Numbered from the stretch's first letter, positions 37,578-46,567 are shown. The stretch: DNA of 64,000 nt from Anabaena sp. UHCC 0187 (GCF_009712035.1 NZ_VILB01000010.1:65794-129793), one strand, 5' to 3'. Made by a program: numbers and translations. The notes: generated by a model not told the origin, from the letters alone.

Positions 37578-38033
37578 ATGTCCCCAAAAGTTTCGTCATC
37601 ATCCACCAATAACAGCTTACCAACGCTTGTGTCCAAAGATAGGGAACTTTCCTGGCAAATTGCCTCTAATTTACTTGTTAGTTTTAAGTATGCTTGGGCT
37701 GGAATTACCTATGGTTTTCAGACTCAACGGAATTTTCGGATTCATGTAGCCGTCTGCGCCTTGGCTATTGGTTTAAGTGTATTTTTGCGCTTGGCAACAG
37801 TGGAAATAGCCATAATTGCTATTACCAGCGGCTTAGTTTTGACCTTAGAGTTAGTAAATACTGCCATTGAGTCCATTGTAGACTTAACGGTAAAACAGTC
37901 TTATCATGAGTTGGCAAAAGTCGCTAAAGACTGCGCTGCTGGTGCTGTACTTGTTTCAGCTTTAGTTGCATTATTGGTTGCCTCTACACTAATATTGCCT
38001 CCTTTAGCAACTTTAATCCTATCTACTTTCTAG
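37578..38033 (+). CDS. dgkA: Diacylglycerol/undecaprenol kinase family protein
   Basis: A 151-residue small membrane kinase. The signature ELVNTAIESIVDLTVKQ and KVAKDCAAGAVLVSAL match the DgkA family, with three hydrophobic helices after a polar N-terminus of about 45 residues. It phosphorylates diacylglycerol or undecaprenol for lipid or cell-wall recycling; which one is unclear. I prefer the ATG at 37578; a GTG two codons upstream is in frame. Confidence 0.9.
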   Translation: MSPKVSSSSTNNSLPTLVSKDRELSWQIASNLLVSFKYAWAGITYGFQTQRNFRIHVAVCALAIGLSVFLRLATVEIAIIAITSGLVLTLELVNTAIESIVDLTVKQSYHELAKVAKDCAAGAVLVSALVALLVASTLILPPLATLILSTF

Positions 38034-38107
38034 ATAGTAGATTGTGAATAGTAGAGACGTTTCCGGGGAACGTCTTTGATATTTTTAAATATAATTAGGT
38101 AAAAATT

Positions 38108-38695
38108 GTGATATTAGTCATTGATAATTACGATAGCTTTACGTATAACTTAGTACAATACTTGGGAGAATTAGCAGCAGATTTTCCAGTGGCTAATGAC
38201 CTGCAAGTAGTCCGAAATGATAAGATTACTGTAGACGAAATTAAGACATTAAACCCCGATGCAGTGGTGATTTCACCAGGTCCCGGTCGTCCAGATGATG
38301 CCGGAGTTTCCCTGAATGCGATCGCTCAACTAGGATCTCAAATACCGATTTTAGGCGTGTGTTTAGGACATCAAAGTATTGGTCAGGTTTTCGGTGGTAA
38401 AATCGTCTCTGCCCCAGAATTGATGCACGGTAAAACCTCTCAGGTATCGCACACCGGCATAGGAATTTTTCAGGGATTAGAAAATCCATTGACCGCTACC
38501 AGATATCATAGTTTAGTTATTGAGCGCGAAACTTGCCCGGAAGTATTGGAAATCACTGCTTGGGTAGAAGATGGCACAATCATGGGCGTGAGACACCGGA
38601 ACTATCCTCATATTCAAGGAGTCCAGTTTCATCCAGAAAGTGTCCTCACTTCTTTGGGTAAGGAATTGCTGAGAAATTTTTTGCGAACTTTATAA
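38108..38695 (+). CDS. trpG: Anthranilate/aminodeoxychorismate synthase glutamine amidotransferase
   Basis: A 195-residue class I glutamine amidotransferase starting at GTG. The nucleophile Cys lies in [11 protein letters not shown], the His-Glu pair in VQFHPESV, and the N-terminal [19 protein letters not shown] is typical. It supplies ammonia to TrpE (tryptophan) and/or PabB (folate). Many bacteria use one subunit for both, so trpG or pabA is equally possible. It lies 13 bp before the MBL-fold gene on the same strand. Confidence 0.93.
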   Translation: MILVIDNYDSFTYNLVQYLGELAADFPVANDLQVVRNDKITVDEIKTLNPDAVVISPGPGRPDDAGVSLNAIAQLGSQIPILGVCLGHQSIGQVFGGKIVSAPELMHGKTSQVSHTGIGIFQGLENPLTATRYHSLVIERETCPEVLEITAWVEDGTIMGVRHRNYPHIQGVQFHPESVLTSLGKELLRNFLRTL

Positions 38696-38708
38696 AGCGA
38701 GAATATAA

Positions 38709-39476
38709 ATGAAACGACGACAATTGATAGGCTGTGCTGGGGCGGGTTTAGTAACGGCTGTAATTACTAATTTAAGTTCTCAAGTTCCAGTAAATGCCCA
38801 AACTAGCGGTGTATCAATTCAGTGGTTAGGCCATACTTGCTTTCTATTGACTAATGGAAAGGTCAAAATTCTCATTAATCCCTTTCGGACTTTAGGATGT
38901 ACAGCTAAGTATCGTCCCCCAAAAGTTGCCGCAGATTTGGTATTAATTAGCAGTCAACTGTTAGATGAAGGGGCAATAGATCAACTATCAGGAAATCCCA
39001 AAGTAGTTTATCAGCCGGGGGTTTATGAGTTTCGCGGTGTTAAATTTCAGGGAATTACCACAGACCATGATCGTAACGGTGGAAACCGATTTGGAAAAAA
39101 TGTGGTTTGGAAATTGACCCCAGGGGGAATGAATCTGCTGCACTTAGGGGGTTCGGCTGCACCCATTACCCTAGAACAAAAAATCCTCATGGGTAGCCCC
39201 GATGTGTTATTTATTCCCGTGGGAGGCAGTGCTAAAGCCTACAATCCCCAAGAAGCAAAACAAGCTATTGAAGTCCTAAATCCTAAGATAGTCATTCCCA
39301 CCCATTACCGCACCCAAGCCGCTGATCCTAACCAGTGTGACATTACCCCAATAGATGATTTTCTGACTTTGATGCAGGGTGTTAATATCCGCCGGAGTAA
39401 CAGTGATTCTCTGATGATTAATTCTCAGAATTTACCGGAAAATATGGAAATTCAGGTTTTGAGTTATAAGTTTTGA
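38709..39476 (+). CDS. Exported MBL-fold (UlaG-like) protein, metal motif degenerate
   Basis: A 255-residue protein. The N-terminus MKRRQLIGCAGAGLVTAVIT is a Tat-like signal (two Arg, then a hydrophobic core) with a possible cleavage after VNA near residue 30. The fold is UlaG-like: SIQWLGHTCFLL, ILINPF, VFIPVGG-like LFIPVGGSAK and PTHYRT. The HxHxDH zinc motif is replaced by LISSQLLDEG, so at least the first metal site is lost. Hydrolase activity is doubtful. Confidence 0.85.
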   Translation: MKRRQLIGCAGAGLVTAVITNLSSQVPVNAQTSGVSIQWLGHTCFLLTNGKVKILINPFRTLGCTAKYRPPKVAADLVLISSQLLDEGAIDQLSGNPKVVYQPGVYEFRGVKFQGITTDHDRNGGNRFGKNVVWKLTPGGMNLLHLGGSAAPITLEQKILMGSPDVLFIPVGGSAKAYNPQEAKQAIEVLNPKIVIPTHYRTQAADPNQCDITPIDDFLTLMQGVNIRRSNSDSLMINSQNLPENMEIQVLSYKF

Positions 39477-39782
39477 TGAGTTCTTGATTAGAAAATAGAA
39501 CATAAAAAGCGATTCCTAGGTCGCGCTTCGCTATCGCTTTCCTAGAAATCATGGATAGCGATCGCTTAATACAGCACTTCCAGGTGTTATGAGGTACAAG
39601 AACCCCACCCCCAACCCCCTCCCCGCAAGCGATGAGGGGGCTAAGATGTAACTCATAAGAGCGGAAACCGCTGTATAATCGTTAGTAAAAGTATTGGTAA
39701 ACGGGTAATTTTTCCTAATTACCCAGTCCCCAGTCCCCAGTCCCCAGTCCCCAGTCCCCAGTCCCTAGTCCCCATTACCAAA
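39477..39782. other. Repeat-rich spacer
   Basis: This 306-base spacer has no gene. It holds a short dispersed element at about 39509-39548 (GCGATTCCTAGGTCG, then CTTCGCTATCGC), whose reverse complement CGACCTAGGAATCGC recurs at about 53888. It also has a C-rich stretch (ACCCCACCCCCAACCCCCTC) and a CCCCAGT array at 39722-39772. Confidence 0.7.
39722..39772. repeat. Heptanucleotide tandem repeat (CCCCAGT)
   Basis: About seven units of CCCCAGT, one with CCCTAGT. It ends 11 bp from the stop of the FG-GAP gene. Confidence 0.9.
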
Positions 39783-41036
39783 TCAACCTGTATACCATTC
39801 TGGAGTTAGCTTATCTGCATCAGCAACAGGAGTTTCAGTAGCTAGAGTTCCATCCATAGTCCAGATTTTATCTGCGGATGTTTGTTGATCTCTCCAGTAA
39901 ATATCAGTCTTACCATCGCCATTGAAATCGCCTAAAGATGCGGTGTAACCAGGAGCATTGCTGGGTAAGAAGGCTTCAGAACTAACTGCTGTACCATCCA
40001 TCAACCAAGCGGTGTTTTCACCAGTGGTAGCATTGTGCCAGAAGATGTCTGTTTTACCATCGCTATTGAAATCGCCAATATTAGCAGTCCAATCTGTACC
40101 CAATGTATTAACAACACCTTCGGTCACAAAAATACCATTCATTGTCCAAATCTTATTCTCCCCTGTTTGGGAGTTGCGCCACAGAACGTCAGTTTTTAAG
40201 TCACCGTTGAAATCGCCTAGGCTATAACCCCAGGAAGCATCTTGGGATTGAAGATCATATTTAGTAGCCTCACTACCATTCATAAACCACGCGCTATTTT
40301 CGCCTGTGGTGGTATTGCGCCAGAAAATATCACTCTTACCGTTACCATCGAAATCAACAATGGTTGCACTCAATAATGGATCTGTAGTTTCTAGAACATT
40401 AGCACTAACTACTGTTGTTCCATCCATTTGCCAAATAGCGTTTTGACCAGTGGTGTCATTATGCCAGAAAATATCAGTTTTGCGATCGCCATTGAAATCG
40501 CCAATATTTGCATTCCAACCTGGATCAACGCGATCTAAAGCCATGAAACTAGCAACTCTTGCTCCATCCATTAGCACAACTACATTCTCACCAGTTGTCT
40601 TATTGCGTAATAAGAAATCAGTCTTATTATCGCTGTTAAAATCAGCAGTTTTATATTCCCAGGTTGTTAAGTCATATTGACCTAAAGAAGACTGTTCTAA
40701 AACTTGTGTTCCGTTCATGAGGCGAACTAAAATTTCACCTGTTTGTACATTTACCCAAAGTTTATCTGTTTTACCATCACCATTGAAATCAGGAACAATG
40801 GCCGCACTAGTTAAATAGGGGTTAGGATTGGGGTTAGCACTACCTCCAACTGGGATTTGGAGATCCGGTAAAGCATCAATTGGTAAAGGAATTAATGGAT
40901 CTTCCTGTGCTTGAGGTGCAGAACTTTGACGAGTATCAAGAGATGTTATCAAACCTTGTGATTTTTCGAGAGATACTAATCCTGATGTGCCTAGTTCTTT
41001 TAAATCTAATCCTGAGCGATTTGCTGATTGAAACAT
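39783..41036 (-). CDS. FG-GAP/VCBS repeat protein
   Basis: A 417-residue protein. From about residue 75 to the end there are seven units of about 45 residues, each with a DFNGDGKTD-type calcium-binding loop followed by a W-x-N-x-x-T-G-E motif (for example IGDFNSDGKTDIFWHNATTG). These form a beta-propeller usually found on extracellular proteins. The first 70 residues are polar, with no classical signal peptide, so export could be by a type I system. Stand-alone gene; function unknown. Confidence 0.9.
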   Translation of the reverse strand: MFQSANRSGLDLKELGTSGLVSLEKSQGLITSLDTRQSSAPQAQEDPLIPLPIDALPDLQIPVGGSANPNPNPYLTSAAIVPDFNGDGKTDKLWVNVQTGEILVRLMNGTQVLEQSSLGQYDLTTWEYKTADFNSDNKTDFLLRNKTTGENVVVLMDGARVASFMALDRVDPGWNANIGDFNGDRKTDIFWHNDTTGQNAIWQMDGTTVVSANVLETTDPLLSATIVDFDGNGKSDIFWRNTTTGENSAWFMNGSEATKYDLQSQDASWGYSLGDFNGDLKTDVLWRNSQTGENKIWTMNGIFVTEGVVNTLGTDWTANIGDFNSDGKTDIFWHNATTGENTAWLMDGTAVSSEAFLPSNAPGYTASLGDFNGDGKTDIYWRDQQTSADKIWTMDGTLATETPVADADKLTPEWYTG

Positions 41037-41410
41037 GGTGTGTTTTTATCGGTAATTAATATCCATTTTTAATTTGATTTTTATGAAGATTCTGTAAATA
41101 ACAAACATTTGTTTAATTATTTTAATTGAATGTCATTGTTTATAGATATTTTGATAATGTTCATAACCACTAATATTAAAAATTAAAAGTAATATCTAAA
41201 CAATCAAAAAATATTTTATATTCTGTTTATCAAAGTCATTATTTAAAGATCAAATCCTGTTTTCTTGACAATCTTATTTATAGAATTCCTAGGGGATTGT
41301 CAAGGAAATTAAAAATTGGCTAGAATAGGCAAAATTAGCAATTTTTCTGACATCCTTCTCAGTAGTCTATAATTGTTAAAGCCAAAAACAACACTATCAA
41401 TACATCAACT
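41037..41410. promoter_or_regulatory. AT-rich divergent intergenic region
   Basis: A 374-base, very AT-rich region between the divergent FG-GAP and pepP genes. It should hold both promoters. No clear operator, RNA or repeat was seen. Confidence 0.4.
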
Positions 41411-42718
41411 ATGCAAACAGAATATCGGCAACGTCGTGAGCAGTTAATGGCGAAAATAGGCAGTGGTACAGCAATTTTTAGAAGTGCGCCCACAGCAGTA
41501 ATGCACAACGATGTCGAGTATGTTTATCGTCAAGATAGTGATTTCTTTTACTTAACTGGCTTTAATGAAGCCCAAGCAGTAGCAGTATTAGCACCCCATC
41601 ACCCAGAACATCGGTTTATATTATTTGTTCAACCCAAAGACCGGGAAAAAGAAGTTTGGAGTGGTTATCGTTGTGGAATAGACGCAGCCAAAGAATTTTA
41701 TGGTGCAGACGCAGCTTACCCCATTGCGGAGTTAGATGAGAAGCTACCCCAATATTTAGAAAAAGCCGATTGTATTTATTATCATTTAGGACGCGATCAC
41801 AATTTCAACGACAAAATCCTCAAACATTACCAAAACTTACTGCGAACCTATCCCAAACGCGGTACAGGACCAACATCCATAGCTGATCCTGGTATTGTCC
41901 TCAACAATATGCGGTTATATAAAAGCAAGACAGAACTAGACCTAATGCGTCGAGCCGCAGAAATTGCCGTAGAAGCTCATAATCATGCTTTAAAAACCAC
42001 CGCACCAGGACGTTATGAATATGAAATCCAAGCGGAAATAGAACATATTTTCCGTCTTCGGGGTGGCATGGGGCCAGCTTATCCTTCCATAGTCGCATCA
42101 GGTAAGAATGCTTGCGTTTTACATTACATCGAAAACAACTGTCAAATGCAAGAGAATGATTTACTCTTGATTGATGCTGGTTGCGCTTATGGTTATTACA
42201 ACTCTGATATTACCCGGACATTTCCCGTTAGTGGTAAATTCACACCAGAACAAAAAGCATTATATGAAATTGTATTAGCTGCACAAAAACAAGCAATAGC
42301 AGAAGTAAAACCGGGTAATTCCTTCCATGCACCTCATAATGCAGCCGTGCGGATATTAACAGAAGGATTAGTCGAACTGGGTTTACTCAAAGGAGAAATT
42401 GATAAATTAATAGAAGAAGAAAAATATAAACCCTTTTATATGCACCGCACCAGTCATTGGTTAGGTTTAGATGTCCATGATGTGGGAGTTTATCAACATG
42501 GAGAAAACCCCCAAACCTTACAACCTGGCCAAGTGCTAACTATAGAACCAGGACTTTATATAGTCCCCGACACCAAACCAGCCGAAGACCAACCGGAAAT
42601 TGACCCCCGTTGGGTAGGAATTGGGATTCGCATTGAAGATGATGTCTTAGTTACTGAAGATGGAAATGAGGTTTTAACTGCGGGAGTTCCCAAAGAAGTA
42701 AAAGATTTAGAAAAATAG
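41411..42718 (+). CDS. pepP: Xaa-Pro aminopeptidase (M24 family)
   Basis: A 435-residue aminopeptidase P. The N-terminal creatinase-like domain (residues 1-165) is followed by the pita-bread fold with the dinuclear metal ligands: two Asp in LIDAGCAYGYYNSDITRTFP, His in HWLGLDVHDVG, Glu in LTIEPGLYI and Glu in IGIRIEDDVLV. It removes N-terminal residues that precede proline, in the cytoplasm. Confidence 0.95.
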   Translation: MQTEYRQRREQLMAKIGSGTAIFRSAPTAVMHNDVEYVYRQDSDFFYLTGFNEAQAVAVLAPHHPEHRFILFVQPKDREKEVWSGYRCGIDAAKEFYGADAAYPIAELDEKLPQYLEKADCIYYHLGRDHNFNDKILKHYQNLLRTYPKRGTGPTSIADPGIVLNNMRLYKSKTELDLMRRAAEIAVEAHNHALKTTAPGRYEYEIQAEIEHIFRLRGGMGPAYPSIVASGKNACVLHYIENNCQMQENDLLLIDAGCAYGYYNSDITRTFPVSGKFTPEQKALYEIVLAAQKQAIAEVKPGNSFHAPHNAAVRILTEGLVELGLLKGEIDKLIEEEKYKPFYMHRTSHWLGLDVHDVGVYQHGENPQTLQPGQVLTIEPGLYIVPDTKPAEDQPEIDPRWVGIGIRIEDDVLVTEDGNEVLTAGVPKEVKDLEK

Positions 42719-42793
42719 CAGGACAATTACAAAATTTACTCGAAAAAGAATCTCAATCATCACAATAAATAACCACAAAAAAAGAGTTTATCC

Positions 42794-45406
42794 ATGAGTA
42801 TTCTCGGTGCTATAGTCGGTGGTATTGCTAAATTAGCTGGGACTATCGCTCCCACATTAATGGCAGTAAATAAAACCCGGATCATTACTACCCAAACACA
42901 ATCTTTAGCACTTGCTCAAAAACGGGATAATGACACTCAACAGTTGGCAATGAAACGCATGGAATTTGATGCCAAAATGGAAATGATGCGGCAAAGTGTC
43001 AGAGCTAGAGAACGTCAAGGAGATAAGGAATTTAGCCTTACTCTTAAAGCTATGGAAGCAGAAACTTTGCTCACACAAGAAAAAATGCGGCAAGCATTTC
43101 AAGCATTAGAAGCAGAAAAACAACGAGAATTTACCCAAGCAATTGAAAAATTCAAAGCAGAAGTACAAATTGCCATCCAAACTGATAATATTGCCTTTCA
43201 AAAATGGAAAACTGAAACAGATCAACAATTTGCCATTGAAATCCGCTATCTTGACGCGCAAATTACCCGACAACGAGATAAACAAATTAGAAGAGATCAC
43301 AATAGTCCCTTTTTTGCCGTTGCTGATGACATTCTGGAAATAGTCCACAACCGCCCAGAAATGCCCCTAACAGTCTTCTTTTCCCCTCCGGTATTGCGTT
43401 ACGACCCTTTACCAAATAGCACCGCTCAGAGTCAATTTCCCATGATGGAATCTACCCTTTCTGGTGCTTTACGAGAACTATTTAAACAATATACCCTCAA
43501 CCAACGCCCAGTAAAATTTATGGCGGGAGAATGGGTAACAAAAAACCGTCGTGCAGAGTCAGCAGTTAATCAGATATTTAGTGAATTACGTTCTATTCCC
43601 GTGCTGGTTTTAGAAACTGAAGTAGAAGAATCTTTTTTTAACATCAACATCGGTTTTTGGAACAATGATTTTGATGATGCTCGTTTTGAAACCGTTGTGC
43701 GTAAACTGCGTTGGCAAGATACCATTAGCGAAATTTCTCAAAACCTATTCCAACAATGGCAACAACAAGGAAAAGCCATACAAACAGACTTGGATAGAGC
43801 CGAATTTAGTCGCCGTAGTCGGGAAACTTTCACTCACTACATGGAAGTTTTACACTCTATTCATGTGGGAATGGTGACAGATGAATATTTCTTAATTTAT
43901 GCACCCCAACGGCAATTACCCCTTTTGCCTACATTATTGCCTGATTTATTTGATGAAGCTAATCTTGATGATGATGAACGTATAGCTTTAACAAAAGCTG
44001 TAATTGACTACTGTAATGCCCTATTTGATGGTTTAGAACAAACTGAACCCGCTGTTATGGTGGAATTGCGTTTAGGTTGGGCAAAAATTTTACAGTCTGT
44101 TCCGTCACGCTATAGTTTTGCTAATCAAGTACAAGCAATTATGAAAACCTGGTTGAAACAACGAGGTATTAATAATAGTGTTGATCCAATTATTGACATT
44201 GGTAAAATGCTTGTACCTGAAGATAGTAATTTTGTCCAATCTTTCAATGCTTATTTACAAGTTTTAGGAGTAACGAATTATCTTAATATTGCTAAATCAT
44301 GTTTTAAGCGTGGCATGGAACATTTACAAGTCCAACGTCATGATCTAGCCAAGATTGATTTTGATCGGACTATTTCTTTAAATCCTCAAGCAAGTGTTTA
44401 CTATCAACGAGCTATGGCTTGTTATGGATTGAAGGAATATAATAGTGCTATTTCTGATTTAGATAAGGCTATTTCTCTCCAACCTCAAAGGGCTGAATTT
44501 TACGATTTACGGGGTGATACTTACCTAAAATTAAATAACGATGAAATTGCCCTAGCTAACTATAATCAATCGGTAACTTTAGGACATTCCACCGATAAAC
44601 GGGATGCTTTGCAAAAAGAATGGAATGATACCCGTCGTCAGGAAGAGGAAGCACGTAAACGCCGTGAAGCTGAAGCTGTTCGTAAACGTGCTGAGGAAGA
44701 AGAACGTCGTCGAGCTTTGATTTTACCTTTACCCAATAATCAAACCTTACAATTAGTTTGGATTGATGCTGGAGTATTAAAAATGAAAGGTGGACATACT
44801 GTAAATCTTTCCGAGTTTCGCATAGGTAAATATCCCGTTACCCAAGCACAATATCAAGCAGTTATGGGTACAAACCCCTCCCATTTCTTAGGTATTGGTA
44901 AGGAAAATCACCCGGTTGAGCGCGTTAATTGGCATCAGGCAACGGAATTTTGTCAAAAGCTGACTGAACACCTAAACAAACAGGGAATTAACGTCAAAAT
45001 TACCCTCCCTAGTGAAACCCAATGGGAATATGCTTGTCGTGCTGGTACAACCACAAAATTCTGGTTTGGAGAGAATGACAGCCAGTTAAAAAACCATGCT
45101 TGGTACACAGATAATTCTAATAGTCAAACCCATTCCGTGATAAAAAAAGAGGATACCCATACTAACCCTTGGGGTTTAGTGGATATGCACGGTAATGTTT
45201 GGGAATGGTGTGCAGATTCCTGGACAAGTAATGTTGCTGATTTACCTAAAAATGGTAAATCCTATGTTAATACATCTGAAAGCAACAAGCTATTACGTGG
45301 GGGTAGTTGGTGCAATGTTAGTAATAATTGCACTGCTGGCTATCGGGAAAACGATAGCGCGGGCTACTACTACTTCAGCTTCGGTTTTCGTGTAGTATGT
45401 GTGTAG
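42794..45406 (+). CDS. Coiled-coil/TPR protein with C-terminal FGE-sulfatase (C-type-lectin fold) domain
   Basis: An 870-residue protein. The N-terminus has a hydrophobic patch (ILGAIVGGIAKLAGTIAPTL), then a long coiled coil (about 40-180). A domain I do not recognise follows (190-460), then TPR units (about 505-600), a charged linker (610-640) and an FGE-sulfatase domain (640-870; GKYPVTQAQYQAVMG, VERVNWHQATEFCQKL, LPSETQWEYACRAGTT, DMHGNVWEWCADSW). The last 37 residues have the RGGSW...GFRVV frame of diversity-generating-retroelement targets. Ligand display is inferred. The TAG stop lies inside a GTAGGGGC palindrome. Confidence 0.85.
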   Translation: MSILGAIVGGIAKLAGTIAPTLMAVNKTRIITTQTQSLALAQKRDNDTQQLAMKRMEFDAKMEMMRQSVRARERQGDKEFSLTLKAMEAETLLTQEKMRQAFQALEAEKQREFTQAIEKFKAEVQIAIQTDNIAFQKWKTETDQQFAIEIRYLDAQITRQRDKQIRRDHNSPFFAVADDILEIVHNRPEMPLTVFFSPPVLRYDPLPNSTAQSQFPMMESTLSGALRELFKQYTLNQRPVKFMAGEWVTKNRRAESAVNQIFSELRSIPVLVLETEVEESFFNINIGFWNNDFDDARFETVVRKLRWQDTISEISQNLFQQWQQQGKAIQTDLDRAEFSRRSRETFTHYMEVLHSIHVGMVTDEYFLIYAPQRQLPLLPTLLPDLFDEANLDDDERIALTKAVIDYCNALFDGLEQTEPAVMVELRLGWAKILQSVPSRYSFANQVQAIMKTWLKQRGINNSVDPIIDIGKMLVPEDSNFVQSFNAYLQVLGVTNYLNIAKSCFKRGMEHLQVQRHDLAKIDFDRTISLNPQASVYYQRAMACYGLKEYNSAISDLDKAISLQPQRAEFYDLRGDTYLKLNNDEIALANYNQSVTLGHSTDKRDALQKEWNDTRRQEEEARKRREAEAVRKRAEEEERRRALILPLPNNQTLQLVWIDAGVLKMKGGHTVNLSEFRIGKYPVTQAQYQAVMGTNPSHFLGIGKENHPVERVNWHQATEFCQKLTEHLNKQGINVKITLPSETQWEYACRAGTTTKFWFGENDSQLKNHAWYTDNSNSQTHSVIKKEDTHTNPWGLVDMHGNVWEWCADSWTSNVADLPKNGKSYVNTSESNKLLRGGSWCNVSNNCTAGYRENDSAGYYYFSFGFRVVCV
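45295..45395 (+). other. Candidate DGR variable region
   Basis: Between LLRGGSW and GFRVV the codons are enriched for the NNC/NNT pattern expected when AAC/AAT codons of a template are altered at adenines (TGC, AGT, AAT, TGC, ACT, GGC, TAT, then TAC TAC TAC TTC AGC TTC just before GGTTTTCGTGTAG). This matches the form of variable regions in FGE-sulfatase-type DGR targets. No template repeat or reverse transcriptase is in the window, so the retroelement would act in trans. Confidence 0.5.
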
Positions 45407-45430
45407 GGGCAAACCCCCCGTGGTTGCCCC
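45403..45430. repeat. REP-like palindrome 1 (supplies stop codon)
   Basis: GTAGGGGCAAACC, then CCCCGTGGTTGCCCC. Inverted arms are GGGGCAA and TTGCCCC. Its TAG is the stop codon of the FGE-domain gene. Confidence 0.85.
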
Positions 45431-45578
45431 GATATTTATAATTACCACGCGATTACCTTAATATTTGTGGTAATCATTTGGTTGACCCGATATTTGTATT
45501 GATCAATAAATTGATTATTGGGGCGATCGCATTAAATCAAAACCCATGTAGAATTGATCATTAATCCGATAATTATGA

Positions 45579-45605
45579 GGGCAACCACGGGGGGATTGCC
45601 CCTAC
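45579..45605. repeat. REP-like palindrome 2
   Basis: GGGCAACCACGGGG ... ATTGCCCCTAC, the reverse orientation of the 45403 copy. Confidence 0.85.
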
Positions 45606-45685
45606 GTATTTTATGCGATTTATTTGGGCGATCGCATGAAATCAAAACCCATATATAATTGATATCGGGGCAACCACAAATTATT

Positions 45686-45713
45686 GGGGCAACCACGGGG
45701 GGATTGCCCCTAC
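45686..45713. repeat. REP-like palindrome 3
   Basis: GGGGCAACCACGGGG ... ATTGCCCCTAC, same orientation as 45579-45605, with a partial copy at 45667-45677. It ends 8 bp before the RAYT start codon. Confidence 0.85.
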
Positions 45714-45721
45714 ATATTTTT

Positions 45722-46240
45722 ATGGCGTATAATCCTGATATTCATCGTCGCCGTTCTATTCGCCTGAAAGGATATGATTATTCTCAGGCAGGGGCGTATT
45801 TTGTGACTATTTGTATTAACCAAAGGCGATCTCTCCTTGGTAATATTCAAGAAGGTATAATGCAGCCTTCACCAGCAGGAGAAATGGTACAAATTGTTTG
45901 GGATGAAATTCCTGCCCATTACCAAGGAATTGATATTGATGCTTTCGTTTTAATGCCTAATCATATTCATGGTATTATTATCCTTGAACCTAATTGTTCC
46001 ATGAAATTACCAGATGTAGTTCATCGGTTTAAATCTTTAACCACTGCTAGATATCGTCATGGTGTTTATGAAAAAGAATGGCCAGCTTTTGAAAAGAGAC
46101 TATGGCAACGCAATTATCATGAACACATTATTCGTAACGAAAAATCATGCGATCGCTTACGAGAATATATAAGAGATAATCCAATATTATGGGATGTTGA
46201 CACCCTTCATCCCAACAACCCCGAAAATTTCCCCACGTAG
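45722..46240 (+). CDS. REP-associated tyrosine transposase (RAYT)
   Basis: A 172-residue Y1 transposase of the HUH superfamily (IS200-like Y1_Tnp fold). The metal-binding HUH motif is His81-Ile-His83 in VLMPNHIHGIIIL, and the catalytic Tyr is Tyr149 in LREYIRDNPILW. RAYTs cut REP palindromes as single strands; the five palindromes at both sides of the gene fit this. The ATG at 45722 is chosen because MAYNPDIHRRRSIRLKGYDY is the normal start. The TAG stop belongs to a GTAGGGGC palindrome. Confidence 0.92.
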   Translation: MAYNPDIHRRRSIRLKGYDYSQAGAYFVTICINQRRSLLGNIQEGIMQPSPAGEMVQIVWDEIPAHYQGIDIDAFVLMPNHIHGIIILEPNCSMKLPDVVHRFKSLTTARYRHGVYEKEWPAFEKRLWQRNYHEHIIRNEKSCDRLREYIRDNPILWDVDTLHPNNPENFPT

Positions 46241-46261
46241 GGGCAATTTTCGGGGTTGCCC
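46237..46261. repeat. REP-like palindrome 4 (supplies stop codon)
   Basis: GTAGGGGCAATTTTC, then GGGGTTGCCC. Its TAG ends the RAYT reading frame. Confidence 0.8.
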
Positions 46262-46267
46262 AGAATC

Positions 46268-46294
46268 GTAGGGGCAATCCCCCGTGATTGCCCC
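46268..46294. repeat. REP-like palindrome 5
   Basis: GTAGGGGCAATCCCCC, then GTGATTGCCCC, 6 bp after palindrome 4. The pair forms a BIME-like doublet. Confidence 0.85.
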
Positions 46295-46329
46295 AATAAT
46301 TTGGGGTTGGGGTTCTATTATCTCACAAA

Positions 46330-46403
46330 TCGGGATGACAGGATTCGAACCTGCGGCATCCTGCTCCCAAAGCAGGCGCGCTACCAAGCTGCGCTACATC
46401 CCG
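46330..46403 (-). tRNA. trnP: tRNA-Pro (TGG)
   Basis: The reverse complement is a complete cloverleaf. Acceptor CGGGATG/CATCCCG with A73, anticodon stem CCTGC/GCAGG, loop TTTGGGA with anticodon TGG, and T loop TTCGAAT. CCA is not encoded. Confidence 0.95.
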
Positions 46404-46567
46404 TAAAGTCATAGAAACCAAACTCCACATAAATCAAATTATGTTTTTTTGGCTCATCCCGACTATCATATCACAAAAAAAAATAAATGCAAACCCAATA
46501 ATCTAGAAAAAATAAGATTTAGGGAAATATTTTAAATTCCCTAATCCCCAAACCCCAGCCACCTTGA

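Larger units (their letters stand above)
45407..45721. other. Repeat-filled spacer upstream of the RAYT gene
   Basis: A 315-base gene-free stretch. Besides three palindromes it holds a direct repeat of about 38 bp (around 45520-45560 and 45627-45665), each copy starting at a GCGATCGC and sharing AAATCAAAACCCAT and AATTGAT. This looks like a composite REP/BIME array built around the transposase gene. Confidence 0.75.
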
